From contig MU646356.1 in assembly GCA_026770585.1 (NCBI GenBank), positions 229,668 to 244,667 of the forward strand: 15,000 nucleotides of DNA. The letters are read 5' to 3'. Shown piece by piece: positions 8,108 through 14,838 of this stretch. Positions within the stretch are counted from its first letter, which is position 1. Each line of letters starts with the position of its first letter. A program made the translations under genes and the position numbers. This DNA comes from Baffinella frigidus. Its lineage: Eukaryota > Cryptophyceae > Cryptomonadales > Baffinellaceae. The notes beneath the pieces were generated by a model. That model was not told where the DNA came from. It was given only the letters and a program-made list of their open reading frames with translations, and searched no databases.

Positions 8108-8833
8108 CAAAAACCCTAAACCCTAAACCCTGCACTTCAAACCCTGCACAATACCCCTGCACAATAAACGCCAACTCCTCAACACCAATCCCCAAACCCT
8201 AAATCCTAAAGCCGAACCCCTGAACCCTAAACCCAAACCCCAAAATCTGACCCCTAAACCCCAAACCCCAGAACCTACACCCTAAACTCTCAACCCTAAT
8301 CCCAGAACCCTAAACCCTAAACCCTAAACCCTAAACCCTAAACCATAATTCCTGAACCCTAAACCCTGAACCCCACACCTCAAACCCTAAAATCTAAATC
8401 CTGAAACCTAAACCCTCAACCCTCAACCCTCAACCCCAAACCCAACACCCTAAACCCTAGACCCTGACCCCGAAACCTAAACCCTACACCCTAAACCTTA
8501 ATCCTCTACTCTCAACCCTTAACCGTCAGCCCGAAATCATAAAACCCAAACCTTGAATCCTAAACCCCGATCCCTAAACTCTAACTGAACCCCACACCCT
8601 TAAACCCTAAATCCTACACACCGAACACCATCCCTAAACCCTTAAACCCACACCCACACCCTCAACCCCAAACCCGTACCCATCAACCCCAATCCCTCAA
8701 CCCTCCGTAGACATGTACCCTCAACCCCAAACCCTACTCCCTCAACTCCAAACCCGAAACTGTATGGCTAGTATTGATGTCGCACCGCGCTCCCCAGAGG
8801 ACCGCGCACGCCACGAAACGCGTGGACCCCATG

Positions 8834-9061
8834 TACAGGGGTACATATCCCTTAAGTGGCGAGTAGGCTCATACGCCCTACGGTAGGGCCCTAGGACCTG
8901 CCTACGGCGAGTTAGGGTGATTAATCGCCCGTCCGCCACTCAAGGGATACCTCGCTCATAAGAAACCGCCCCTCCCCTAGGACCACCATAGGGCCCTAGG
9001 CATAGGCCTACTGTAGGGTCCTAGGGGGAGGCGGTTTCTTATGAGCGAGGTACCCCTGTAC
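8834..9061 (-). mobile_element. Palindromic element A, copy A2, interrupted by element B
   Basis: TACAGGGGTAC at 8834-8844 is the outer end of A. It is separated from ACCTCGCTCATAAGAAACCG (from 8949) by a complete B element, and the far end GAGCGAGGTACCCCTGTAC closes at 9061. The main stem pairs 8948-8981 with about 9028-9061 almost perfectly. The centre (ACCACCATAGGGCCCTAGG) is the reverse complement of that in A1, so this copy is inverted relative to A1. The right end supplies an ATG (9041) that opens spurious frames beginning MSEVPLY. Confidence 0.85.
8847..8948 (-). mobile_element. Foldback element B, copy B2, nested in A2
   Basis: It is 102 bp, bounded by ATCCCTTAAGTGGCG and CCGCCACTCAAGGGAT. 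The core CATACGCCCTACGGTAGGG is inverted relative to B1. It sits between the outermost and inner part of the end of A2, the same relative position as B3 in its A copy. Confidence 0.85.
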
Positions 9062-9516
9062 ATGCATCGTTTGCCCTCCCTTCCCCTCCTTCTCCGCGCC
9101 CGCACGCTGGGCGTGCCTTGGCTCTCGGACTGGAGGGACGGGGATGGGCACCTCGAACTCCTCACCTCAGCGCAGCGGAAGGTTGGAGCCGAGCGTAGCG
9201 CGGGGAAGTGGCAGCAATGCTTCGGCTCTGTGCCTGGTTCGCCGGAAGCCTCCCAGGCGATGACGGGCCTACCCTCGTGCTCGCAAGCCAGCAGCCAAGA
9301 CCCGAACAGCGACGATCAAGGACACTACGAGCGCCCTTTCGACGCGGAGCTGAAGCTGATCGTCGCGGGGGAGTGGGCCGCGTTGGTGGAGAACCGTGGG
9401 GAGGTGGGAGGGGACGTGCTTTGCGGCTTCCCTGATGAGACCCCGCTGAATCTGCTGCTCGAGCAGCAGCCTCGCACACATTTCTCAAGTTACCAGAGGA
9501 TCCAAAAAGAACCGCT
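9062..9516 (+). other. GC-rich stretch with open frame, coding status doubtful
   Basis: An open frame runs through to 9526, but its only upstream ATG (9041) is inside transposon-like element A2, and it ends inside the partial B element. Within it, residues around ERPFDAELKLIVAGEW and CGFPDETPLNLLLEQQ look more protein-like than most frames here. Both strands carry overlapping open frames of similar length, expected in GC-rich DNA. I recognise no family. It could be a gene fragment or decayed exon. Confidence 0.2.
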
Positions 9517-9586
9517 GAGGTCCTAGGTAGGTCCTATAGCCCTACGGTAGGGCGTACGAGCTGACTGGCCACTTAATGATCACATG
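9517..9586 (+). mobile_element. Partial foldback element B, copy B4
   Basis: It keeps the core and right half: GGTCCTAGGTAGGTCCTATAGCCCTACGGTAGGGCGTACGAGC, then TGGCCACTTAATGATC. The left inverted end is absent. It lies just downstream of the L35 gene's 3' end (on the minus strand). Confidence 0.7.
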
Positions 9587-9800
9587 TATGATACTGGATG
9601 GAGCACTGACAGCGACGCGAGCAGGCAAGCTACGAACGAGTGTGGCTAGACGCATTGCTGTACTTTTAAAACCGTGACACAGCTACGAGGTCGACGGGGC
9701 CACACACCACGCCGCACGCGACCCTGCCGCACACATCACATGCGTTGCGCCCTGTCCATTGGAGAGCGAGGATCCTGCAGCGAGCCTAAGTCGACATGGA
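9587..9800. other. Probable 3' flank/UTR of MRPL35 (minus strand)
   Basis: No gene is visible. Positions 9637-9663 match 14001-14027 in inverted orientation (25 of 27 bases), so they belong to a dispersed repeat. No AATAAA is seen on the minus strand here. Confidence 0.4.
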
Positions 9801-10856
9801 TTACGCAGTCGGCTGCGCTGACTTGAGCATCAGGCGCACCTTGGACTTCCCGGGCGTCTTGGGGTTGAGGGGGCGGCGGTGGAGCATGAGCAACATCTTG
9901 ATGGCCTTCTCCTGCCCCGGGTGCACGCGGACTTTCTTGCGGAGCGTCTGGCGCTTGCGCCCGCTCGTCCCGTAGTTGAGATGCTGCTTGCCCTGCGGCA
10001 TGCACATCACCTTGCCGGTGTGCGTCACAAAGAAGCGCTTTTTCGCGCCCTTGTGCGTCTTCATCTTCTGGCCACCCGGCGAACCAAGCCCTGTACCAGA
10101 GAAACATCCGTGAGATTTCTCACTGTGAAAACCAAGATCGCTACTTTCAACGGCCCCCGTCAGTGCGCTGCGCCGACCACCAGAAGCTCGGAGATTGTTG
10201 TTCACGCCAACGCATCTCCTTGCGAACTGAAAAGGATTGCGTCACACAAAAAATCGCTCTAACACGGCGCGTTGACTCCCCTCCCCCCCCCCCTCCACAC
10301 AAAAGGCATGCATTGCTGGCGGTAGCCGCCCGGAAAGAACTCCAAGCCGGTGCAGCGGCACACATGCGCAGATATCGCCGGGTGGTGCATGCATAAGCTC
10401 AGAATCCTCGCATAAAATGGACTAACGGATGGACTACGTGTTGTGGGTGGGGGGGCTCGAGCAGTGGGGGGGCTTACCTGGCTTGTCCCTCCAGCGGCGT
10501 GCCTGCTTCGGCGTTTCGTACCCCCTGGCAGCCCCAGCCACTGAAAGACCCTGCCGCCCCCAGCTGCCACCCGCCGTCACCCCGCCGCACAACCAGGACA
10601 CGCTCCGGAGCTGCTCAGGCGCGCTCCTCGCCGCTCCGGCGCCCATGCGGGCTGTCGCCGCTGGCAGCGATCCGAGCCAGGCCGGTGCTGAGCGCTGGGC
10701 AGGCGCAGCAGCCGCCGAAAAAGCCGACGGCGCCATAACTGACGAGACGCGGTGGGAAATCCGCGACGACACCGACGCCACCGCCGTCAGGGCGCGCCCG
10801 AATCCCCGCCATGCCCCGCCGCCCGACATCGCTGGGGATCTGTTGACTAAAGTCAT
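9801..10856 (-). CDS. MRPL35: Mitochondrial large-subunit ribosomal protein bL35m, two exons
   Basis: Exon 1 spans 10856-10478 and exon 2 spans 10090-9801, giving 222 residues. The bL35 signature begins at residue 134 (QKMKTHKGAKKRF) and continues with VTHTGK and RKRQTLRKKVRV, ending near 197; bacterial L35 is about 65 residues and binds 23S rRNA in the large subunit. Residues 1-126 are rich in Arg, Ser, Ala and Gly and nearly free of acids, a mitochondrial presequence; ARGYE at 110-114 fits an MPP-type cleavage site. There is no hydrophobic signal peptide, so import into a secondary plastid is unlikely. The donor CCAG|GTAAG and the acceptor GGTACAG|GG join in phase to give KPGLGSPGGQK; the other acceptors I tested introduce stops or a wrong frame. 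Met10 (10829) has a better purine at -3 and may be the real start. The gene is divergent from nucleolin. Confidence 0.9.
10091..10477 (-). other. Intron of MRPL35 (387 nt, phase 1)
   Basis: The donor GTAAG lies at 10477-10473 and the acceptor ...TTTCTCTGGTACAG ends at 10091. It separates the targeting presequence from the bL35 domain, as expected for exon-shuffled acquisition of a transit peptide. It contains a long homopurine/homopyrimidine run (C-rich on + at about 10278-10292). Confidence 0.85.
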
Positions 10857-10988
10857 CGAGCCACTGGAGCCATTGTGCGCTCTTGGAGCCGTTTGTTCAC
10901 TTTTGGCTGAAAGTCGTGGGTCACGTGATCGGGCACAAATAAGACTTCACGTGCGCTCCGTCAAGTTTTTTGTCATATCCAATTTTTC
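10857..10988. promoter_or_regulatory. Putative bidirectional promoter between MRPL35 and nucleolin
   Basis: Only 132 bp separate the two start codons. The spacer holds two CACGTG boxes, 10922-10927 (within the palindrome TCACGTGA, 10921-10928) and 10948-10953, spaced 26 bp apart, an AT-rich ACAAATAAGAC between them, and CCAAT at 10979-10983 near the nucleolin ATG. CACGTG is the E-box/G-box core bound by bHLH and bZIP factors in eukaryotes. No convincing TATA box is present. Shared control of both genes is inference from spacing and symmetry. Confidence 0.6.
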
Positions 10989-12953
10989 ATGACCATGACG
11001 AAGGCATCGGCGGGGATCAAGCGGAAGGCCGGCGACGAGCCGACCAAGAAGAAGGCTTCCAAGGAGTCTGAGAGCGACAGCAGCTCTGACTCGGAGAGCG
11101 ACGAGGTACTATCCACGGGCCCTCGATCCATTTCACCTCTCGCCGTGACTCGATCTTGACTGTCCCCCCTGCAAATGACTGGAGGGCGCTGCACTGGCTT
11201 CTCTTTCGGCCGACCACCCCGAACGCTTTGGGTCTGCTCTGGCTCTTGGGTGTTGACTTTTCCTTTTTTTCAGGAGGAGGTGAAGGCCAAGAAGCCGGTC
11301 AAGGCCGCTGCCAAGGCCGCTCCCGCCAAGGCTGACAAGAAGAAGGCCGCCAAGAAGGAGGAGAGCTCCTCGGAGGAGGAGTCCTCGGACGACGAGGATG
11401 CCAAGAAGCCTGCTGCCAAGAAGGCCGATGCCAAGAAGGCCGCCCCCGCCAAAAAGGCTGCCAAGAAGGAGGAGAGCTCCTCTGAGGAGTCGTCGTCGGA
11501 CGAGGACGAGAAGCCCGCTGCCAAGAAGGCTACCCCCGCCAAGGCTGACAAGAAGGCCACCCCCGCCAAGAAGGCCGCGAAGAAGGAGGAGAGCTCTTCT
11601 GATGAGTCGTCGTCGGACGAGGAGGATGCGAAGCCGGCTGCCAAGAAGGCTACCCCCGCTAAGGCCGCGCCCGCTAAGGCTGACAAGAAAAAGGCCGCCA
11701 AGAAGGAGGAGAGCTCTTCGGAGGAGGAGTCGTCGGACGAGGACGAGAAGCCCGCTGCCAAGAAGGCTACTCCCGCCGCCCCCGCCCCCGCGAAGGCCGA
11801 CAAGAAGAAGGCTGCGAAGAAGGAGGAGAGCTCTTCGGAGGAGGAGTCTTCGGATGATGAGAAGCCGGCTGCGAAGAAGCAGGCTGTGGGCGCCAAGAAG
11901 CCGGAGGCGGCGGTGGTGACCAAGAAGGCCTCGACGAAGAAGGACGAGAGCTCTTCTGATGAGTCGTCGTCGGATGAGGAGGACGCGAAGCCCGTGAAGA
12001 AGGCGGCGGCCAAGAAGGCCACCCCCGCGAAGAAGGCGAAGAAGGAGGAGAGCTCGTCGGATGAGTCGTCGTCGTCGGACGAGGAGGACGAGAAGCCCGC
12101 GAAGAAGAAGGCGGCCAAGGACAGCGACGACGAGGAGGAGTCGCCGAAGAAGAAGGTCAAGGTGGAGGAGAAGGAGGAGAATGCGGAGGAGAAGGCCGTG
12201 GGCGTGGAGAACCGCCGCGTGTTCCTGGGCGGGCTGCCGTTCCGCGCGACGGAGGACGAGATCAAGGATATGTTCAAGTCGTGCGGGCAGGTCGAGACGC
12301 TCGAGCTCCCGATGAACAACGAGGGCCGCCCGTCGGGCTTCGGCTTCCTGACGTTCAAGTCGGCCGCGGCGGTGGCGAAGGCTGTGGCCATGGACGGGCA
12401 GGAGCTGCAGGGGCGCTGGATCAAGGTGAAGGAGGCCGACGGCGAGGAGAAGAACAAGGCGCCCGGACGCTTCGGCGAGCAGCGCCCGAAGCCCGCCGGG
12501 TGCGTGAGCCTCTTCATGGGGAACCTCTCGTGGGAGGTGACGGAGGAGGAGGTGCGCGGGCTCTTCGCGGATTGCGGCGAGGTGACACAAGTGCGCTTCG
12601 CCACCGACCGCGAGACCGGCGAGTTCAAGGGCTTCGGGCACGTGCAGTTCTCGGAGGAGGAGGCCACGGAGAAGGGCATTGCCAAGGCCGGCGAGTTCGT
12701 CGCGGGCCGTGCCATCCGCCTCGACTACGCGGAGGACAAGAAGACCCAGGGCGGGGCCGGCGGCGCGGGCGGGCGAGGCTCCTTCGGCAGCGCGGGCGGC
12801 GGGCGCGGGGGGGGGCGTGGTGGCGGTGCGGCGCGGGGGGGCGCGTTCGGGAGCGGTGGGCGCGGGGGCAGCGCCAGCACTACGCCCAACCGGAACCGTG
12901 GGTCGATCCAGGAGAGCCAGGGCAAGAAGATCTCCTTCGACGACGACGAGTAG
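10989..12953 (+). CDS. Nucleolin-like nucleolar RNA-binding protein, two exons
   Basis: Exons 10989-11105 and 11274-12953 give 598 residues. The architecture is that of nucleolin, yeast Nsr1 and fission yeast Gar2, which act in rRNA transcription, pre-rRNA processing and ribosome assembly in the nucleolus. Residues 1-350 are alternating Lys/Ala-rich basic segments and Ser/Glu/Asp blocks: about seven ESSSEE/SSSDEE blocks (likely casein kinase 2 sites), several ATPAK motifs like the CDK sites of nucleolin, and nuclear-localisation-like KRK...KKK (12-22) and PKKKVKV. RRM1 (about 354-428) has RNP2 VFLGGLPF and RNP1 SGFGFLTF; RRM2 (about 451-527) has LFMGNLSW and KGFGHVQF. Residues 532-571 are a Gly/Arg-rich tail (GRGGGRGGG), then KKISFDDDE ends the protein. 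Two RRMs match plant, fungal and algal forms rather than the four of vertebrates. ATG 10995 has a better context (ACCATG) than ATG 10989; both are in frame. Confidence 0.94.
11106..11273 (+). other. Intron of the nucleolin gene (168 nt, phase 0)
   Basis: The donor is GAG|GTACTA. The acceptor is TTCCTTTTTTTCAG|GAG with a strong polypyrimidine tract, and GTTGACT about 15 nt upstream is a fair branch point. The length is a multiple of three, but the retained reading meets TGA at about 11157-11159, so retention would truncate the protein after exon 1. The first 121 nt are duplicated at 5305-5425. I found no C/D snoRNA boxes. Confidence 0.9.
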
Positions 12954-13320
12954 AGAGTGTCTATTGGTTCCGGGGGGGAAATTTTGAAGAAGGTTTGGGG
13001 CGGGGTGGGGAATTGCACATAAGTGGAGGCCCGATTGGAGGGTTTCTGTGCGGGGGGAGGAGTAGCCGAGAAATATTTAGCAGCAAGTGAAAACGTTTTC
13101 ACTCACGGAGGGCTCGGTGTCTTACATTTTGCATGGCACTGTGGCGTGGGCTCAGTCATGTACGCATGCACGTTTGTTGCCTCTGTGCCCTCTTTCTCAA
13201 GCTCTGTGCGTTTCAGTGTCCCTGAGGGGAGGAACAGTGGACCCTAGTGAAGGTGCCTCTCCACCTCGCTGAGATTTTCGTAATCGTCTTGCTGTCTCGG
13301 CACGCTCCAAAAGCTGACCC
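12954..13320 (+). other. 3' UTR and downstream flank of nucleolin
   Basis: A G-rich stretch (GGGGGGAAATTTTG, GGGGCGGGGTGGGG) follows the stop directly, then mixed sequence. No AATAAA is seen; AATATTTAG at about 13072 is the only AT-rich candidate. GTGAAAACGTTTTCAC at about 13086-13101 is a perfect 16-bp palindrome that could fold at the RNA level. No further gene is supported. Confidence 0.45.
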
Positions 13321-13450
13321 TACAGGGGCGCCTCACTCATAAGAAATAGCCCCCCCCTGGGACCCTACACTAGGCCCATGCCTACGGGCCTAGGGCCCTA
13401 CGTTGGTCCCGAGGGGAGGGGGGGTTTCTTATGAGCGAGGTACCCCTGTA
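13321..13450 (+). mobile_element. Palindromic element A, copy A3
   Basis: The ends TACAGGGGCGCCTCACTCATAAG and CTTATGAGCGAGGTACCCCTGTA are inverted. The centre GGGACCCTACACTAGGCCCATGCCTA is in the same orientation as A1. The left arm carries a few substitutions (CACTCA for CGCTCA), while the right arm is near consensus. Confidence 0.85.
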
Positions 13451-13492
13451 CCTCGCTCATACGAAAGCGCCGCCTAGGACCCTACAGTAGGT
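13449..13492 (+). mobile_element. Partial element A, copy A4 (left half only)
   Basis: ACCTCGCTCATACGAAAGCGCCGCCTAGGACCCTACAGTAGG is the left arm and start of the centre. The right half is missing; TACAGGGGTAC motifs of the next copy follow directly. It shares its outer end with A3, so three A copies lie head to tail. Confidence 0.75.
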
Positions 13493-13500
13493 CTACAGGG

Positions 13501-13630
13501 GTACAGGGGTACCTCGCTCGTAAGAAACCGCCTCCCCCTAGGACCCTACACTACATGTAGGCCCATGCCTAGGGTCCTGTGGTGCTCCTAGGGGGGGGCG
13601 CAGTTTCTTATGACCGAGGTACCCCTGTAC
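13501..13630 (+). mobile_element. Palindromic element A, copy A5
   Basis: It is bounded by GTACAGGGGTACCTCGCTCG and ACCGAGGTACCCCTGTAC. The stem includes TAAGAAACCGCC / GCGCAGTTTCTTA, and the central orientation is as in A1 and A3. ACTACATGTAGG near the centre adds a small extra palindrome. Confidence 0.85.
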
Positions 13631-13633
13631 CGT

Positions 13634-13735
13634 CTTCTTAATTTATTACCAGGGAGTTGACTTAATATTGCGTTTAGTCAACCCTCAGGTACTGATTTAA
13701 GAAAACAGACACCGGCCGATGTCGGAGCACCCGTG
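13634..13735 (+). mobile_element. Hairpin element C, copy C2 (5' truncated)
   Basis: It begins at TTCTTAATTTATTACCAGGGAGTTGACTTAA, directly after A5, with stem partner TTTAGTCAACCCTCAGGTACTGATTTAAGAA and tail CAGACACCGGCCGATGTCGG. The stem has several mismatches relative to C1. The upstream part present in C1 and C3 is missing, so it is either truncated or interrupted by the A5 insertion. Confidence 0.8.
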
Positions 13736-13770
13736 TTCTTGTCCCTTGATACCCATGAACTTATGTATGC

Positions 13771-13945
13771 CTACAGGGATCCCTTAAGTGACCAACGGGT
13801 GAATAATCGCCCGTGGAAGCCCTAGGCAGGTCCTAGGGCCCTACGGTAGGGCGTATGCGCCTACTGGTCACTTAAGGGATACCTCGCTCATAAGAAAGCG
13901 CCCCTCCCCTAAGACCGCCATAGGGCCCTAGGCTCAGGCCTACTT
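13771..13945 (-). mobile_element. Partial element A, copy A6, interrupted by element B
   Basis: CTACAGGG at 13771-13778 matches the outer end of A. A full B copy follows (13779-13880), then TACCTCGCTCATAAGAAAGCGCCCC continues A and ends in the centre (GGCCTACTTTCGGGC) near 13945, without a right arm. The centre has the orientation of A2. Confidence 0.8.
13779..13880 (+). mobile_element. Foldback element B, copy B3, nested in A6
   Basis: It is 102 bp. Its ends ATCCCTTAAGTGACC and GGTCACTTAAGGGAT are perfect inverted repeats of 15 bp. The core CCTAGGCAGGTCCTAGGGCCCTACGGTAGGG is in the orientation of B1 and opposite to B2. The unpaired segment includes GGGTGAATAATCGCCC, itself close to GGTGATTAATCGCCC in B2. 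Confidence 0.88.
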
Positions 13946-14000
13946 TCGGGCGCAAGGCAGGGATTCGCCTGGCTCCTCTCGGGGTCTTTCGATTTTCAAT

Positions 14001-14027
14001 GTACAACAATGCGTCTAGCCACGCTCG
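14001..14027 (-). repeat. Dispersed 27-bp repeat (partner at 9637-9663)
   Basis: This matches the reverse complement of 9637-9663 at 25 of 27 positions (core CAATGCGTCTAGCCAC). In both places it lies next to A- or B-family repeats, so it may be part of a longer repeat whose remainder has diverged. Confidence 0.6.
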
Positions 14028-14030
14028 TGC

Positions 14031-14148
14031 AGGGGCACCTCGCTCATAAGAAACCGCCCCCCCCCTCGGACCTCCATAGGGCCATGGGCATAGCCCTACT
14101 GTAGGGTCTTAGGGGGGGGCAGTTTCTTATGAGCGAGGTACCCCTGTA
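14031..14148 (-). mobile_element. Palindromic element A, copy A7
   Basis: The ends AGGGGCACCTCGCTCATAAGAAACCGCC and GGCAGTTTCTTATGAGCGAGGTACCCCT form a nearly perfect stem. The centre CCTCCATAGGGCCATGGGCATAGCCCTACTGTAGGG has the A2 orientation. Confidence 0.85.
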
Positions 14149-14563
14149 GCTTGCATCATGCTCGCAAGGTTCCGTGACGACTTACCATGTACATTACTTT
14201 GCATCCTCCTCCTCCACACTGCCTTCCCCGAGCGGACGTGATCTTTCTCTCCGCCTCAACTCACCGCGCCGGCCACCGCACCCTAAAACACTCACCCGCG
14301 CCCCCTGCACTCCCTATTCCCCCGGCCACCCCCGCGCCCTCACCATCCTCGGCCACCTCCGCCGCACGCCCTGCTGCTCGCCCGTCCCCCCCGCGATCCG
14401 CGTGCTCGTGTAGCCGAGAGGGGGCGGGGAGGCAGGGGCGGAGAGCGGCGAGGGAGTCGAGAGCGCCGGGCCTCGCAGACGCGTTCTTGCTCAGCAATGC
14501 TCCAGCCAGCGCCTGCACGGTGCGGGGGCACGGTGAGCGAGGCGCCATCGAGAGTGCAGGGAT
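14149..14563. other. C-rich stretch with overlapping open frames, no clear gene
   Basis: Frames on both strands are open. On the minus strand a frame beginning with ATG at 14548 (MAPRSPCPRTVQALAGALLSK) runs to 14265, where CGCG|GTGAGT is a good splice donor, so a transit-peptide-like first exon is conceivable. Composition is Ala/Gly/Arg-rich, as any frame would be here. No matching downstream exon was identified. Confidence 0.2.
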
Positions 14564-14735
14564 ATCTGGGTTACACGAACCCAGATTTTAAGAACCCGCA
14601 CCGGATTTGGGGCCTGTGTTTTCTTAATTTAGTTAGCACCAGCGGGTTGAGTTAATCTCGCGTTGAGCAAGCGGATACTAAATCAAGCAACCAGACACCA
14701 GCCGAGGCTCGACACAGGGTGTTCTTCAAGGCCTG
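14564..14735 (+). mobile_element. Hairpin element C, copy C3
   Basis: It opens with a perfect 9-bp hairpin (arms 14564-14572 and 14578-14586), then GGATTTGGGGCCTGTGTTTTCTTAATTTAG, a degenerate stem (CACCAGCGGGTTGAGTTAA...TTGAGCAAGCGGATACTAAATC) and tail CCAGACACCAGCCGAGG. It is the most diverged copy in the stem but keeps the upstream part seen in C1. Confidence 0.75.
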
Positions 14736-14838
14736 ACACCCCTGTAGCGCGGCTTGTCGTGGGGCGTCATCGAGCACACGGCCTATGCAAGTAGCAGTCG
14801 CGACTGGTAGAGCCAATGTGGTAGGACTTGGCCAAAGC

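Larger units (their letters stand above)
3518..8758. repeat. Degenerate telomere-like heptamer array (CCCTAAA variants), about 5.2 kb
   Basis: The whole tract consists of 7-mers of the form CCCTNAA: CCCTCAA dominates about 3600-3900, and CCCTAAA, CCCTGAA and CCCTACA mix thereafter. CCCTAAA is the C-strand of the plant/algal-type telomere repeat TTTAGGG. Orientation is constant, with the C-rich strand always on +. Perfect runs are short and most units are diverged, so this is an old interstitial or subtelomeric array rather than an active telomere end. It is interrupted by element C1 (4139-4312), the gene-junction fragment (5005-5425) and a non-repeat patch at about 8053-8107. Minus-strand frames within it give monotonous GFRVQGL-type peptides and are not genes. 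Confidence 0.95.

Noticed and set aside
4866-8195. Minus-strand frames translating as GFRVQGLGF-type repeats
   Set aside because: They are translations of the telomere-like heptamers and have no protein character.
9162-9488. Minus-strand frames of 70-108 residues opposite the 9062-9516 stretch
   Set aside because: They are mutually overlapping frames in GC-rich DNA without motifs.
10091-10240. Alternative splice acceptors for MRPL35 (CCTTTTCAG near 10229, TTTTCACAG near 10128, GGCGCAG near 10170)
   Set aside because: Joined to exon 1, each leads to an in-frame stop before or instead of the bL35 domain; only the acceptor ending at 10091 keeps the bL35 frame.
11106-11273. Possible C/D-box snoRNA in the nucleolin intron, as in vertebrate nucleolin genes
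   Set aside because: No RTGATGA or CTGA boxes with terminal stem were found; the nearest match is only AATGACT.
11133-12715. Two long antisense frames (about 480-500 residues) opposite nucleolin exon 2
   Set aside because: They are mirror translations of the repetitive GC-rich acidic/basic region, giving Leu/Arg- or Ser/Phe-only monotony. The sense strand has clear RRM domains.
14265-14548. Transit-peptide-like first exon on the minus strand with GTGAGT donor
   Set aside because: No in-phase downstream exon was found, and both strands are open in this GC-rich stretch; kept only as a note in the non-coding entry.
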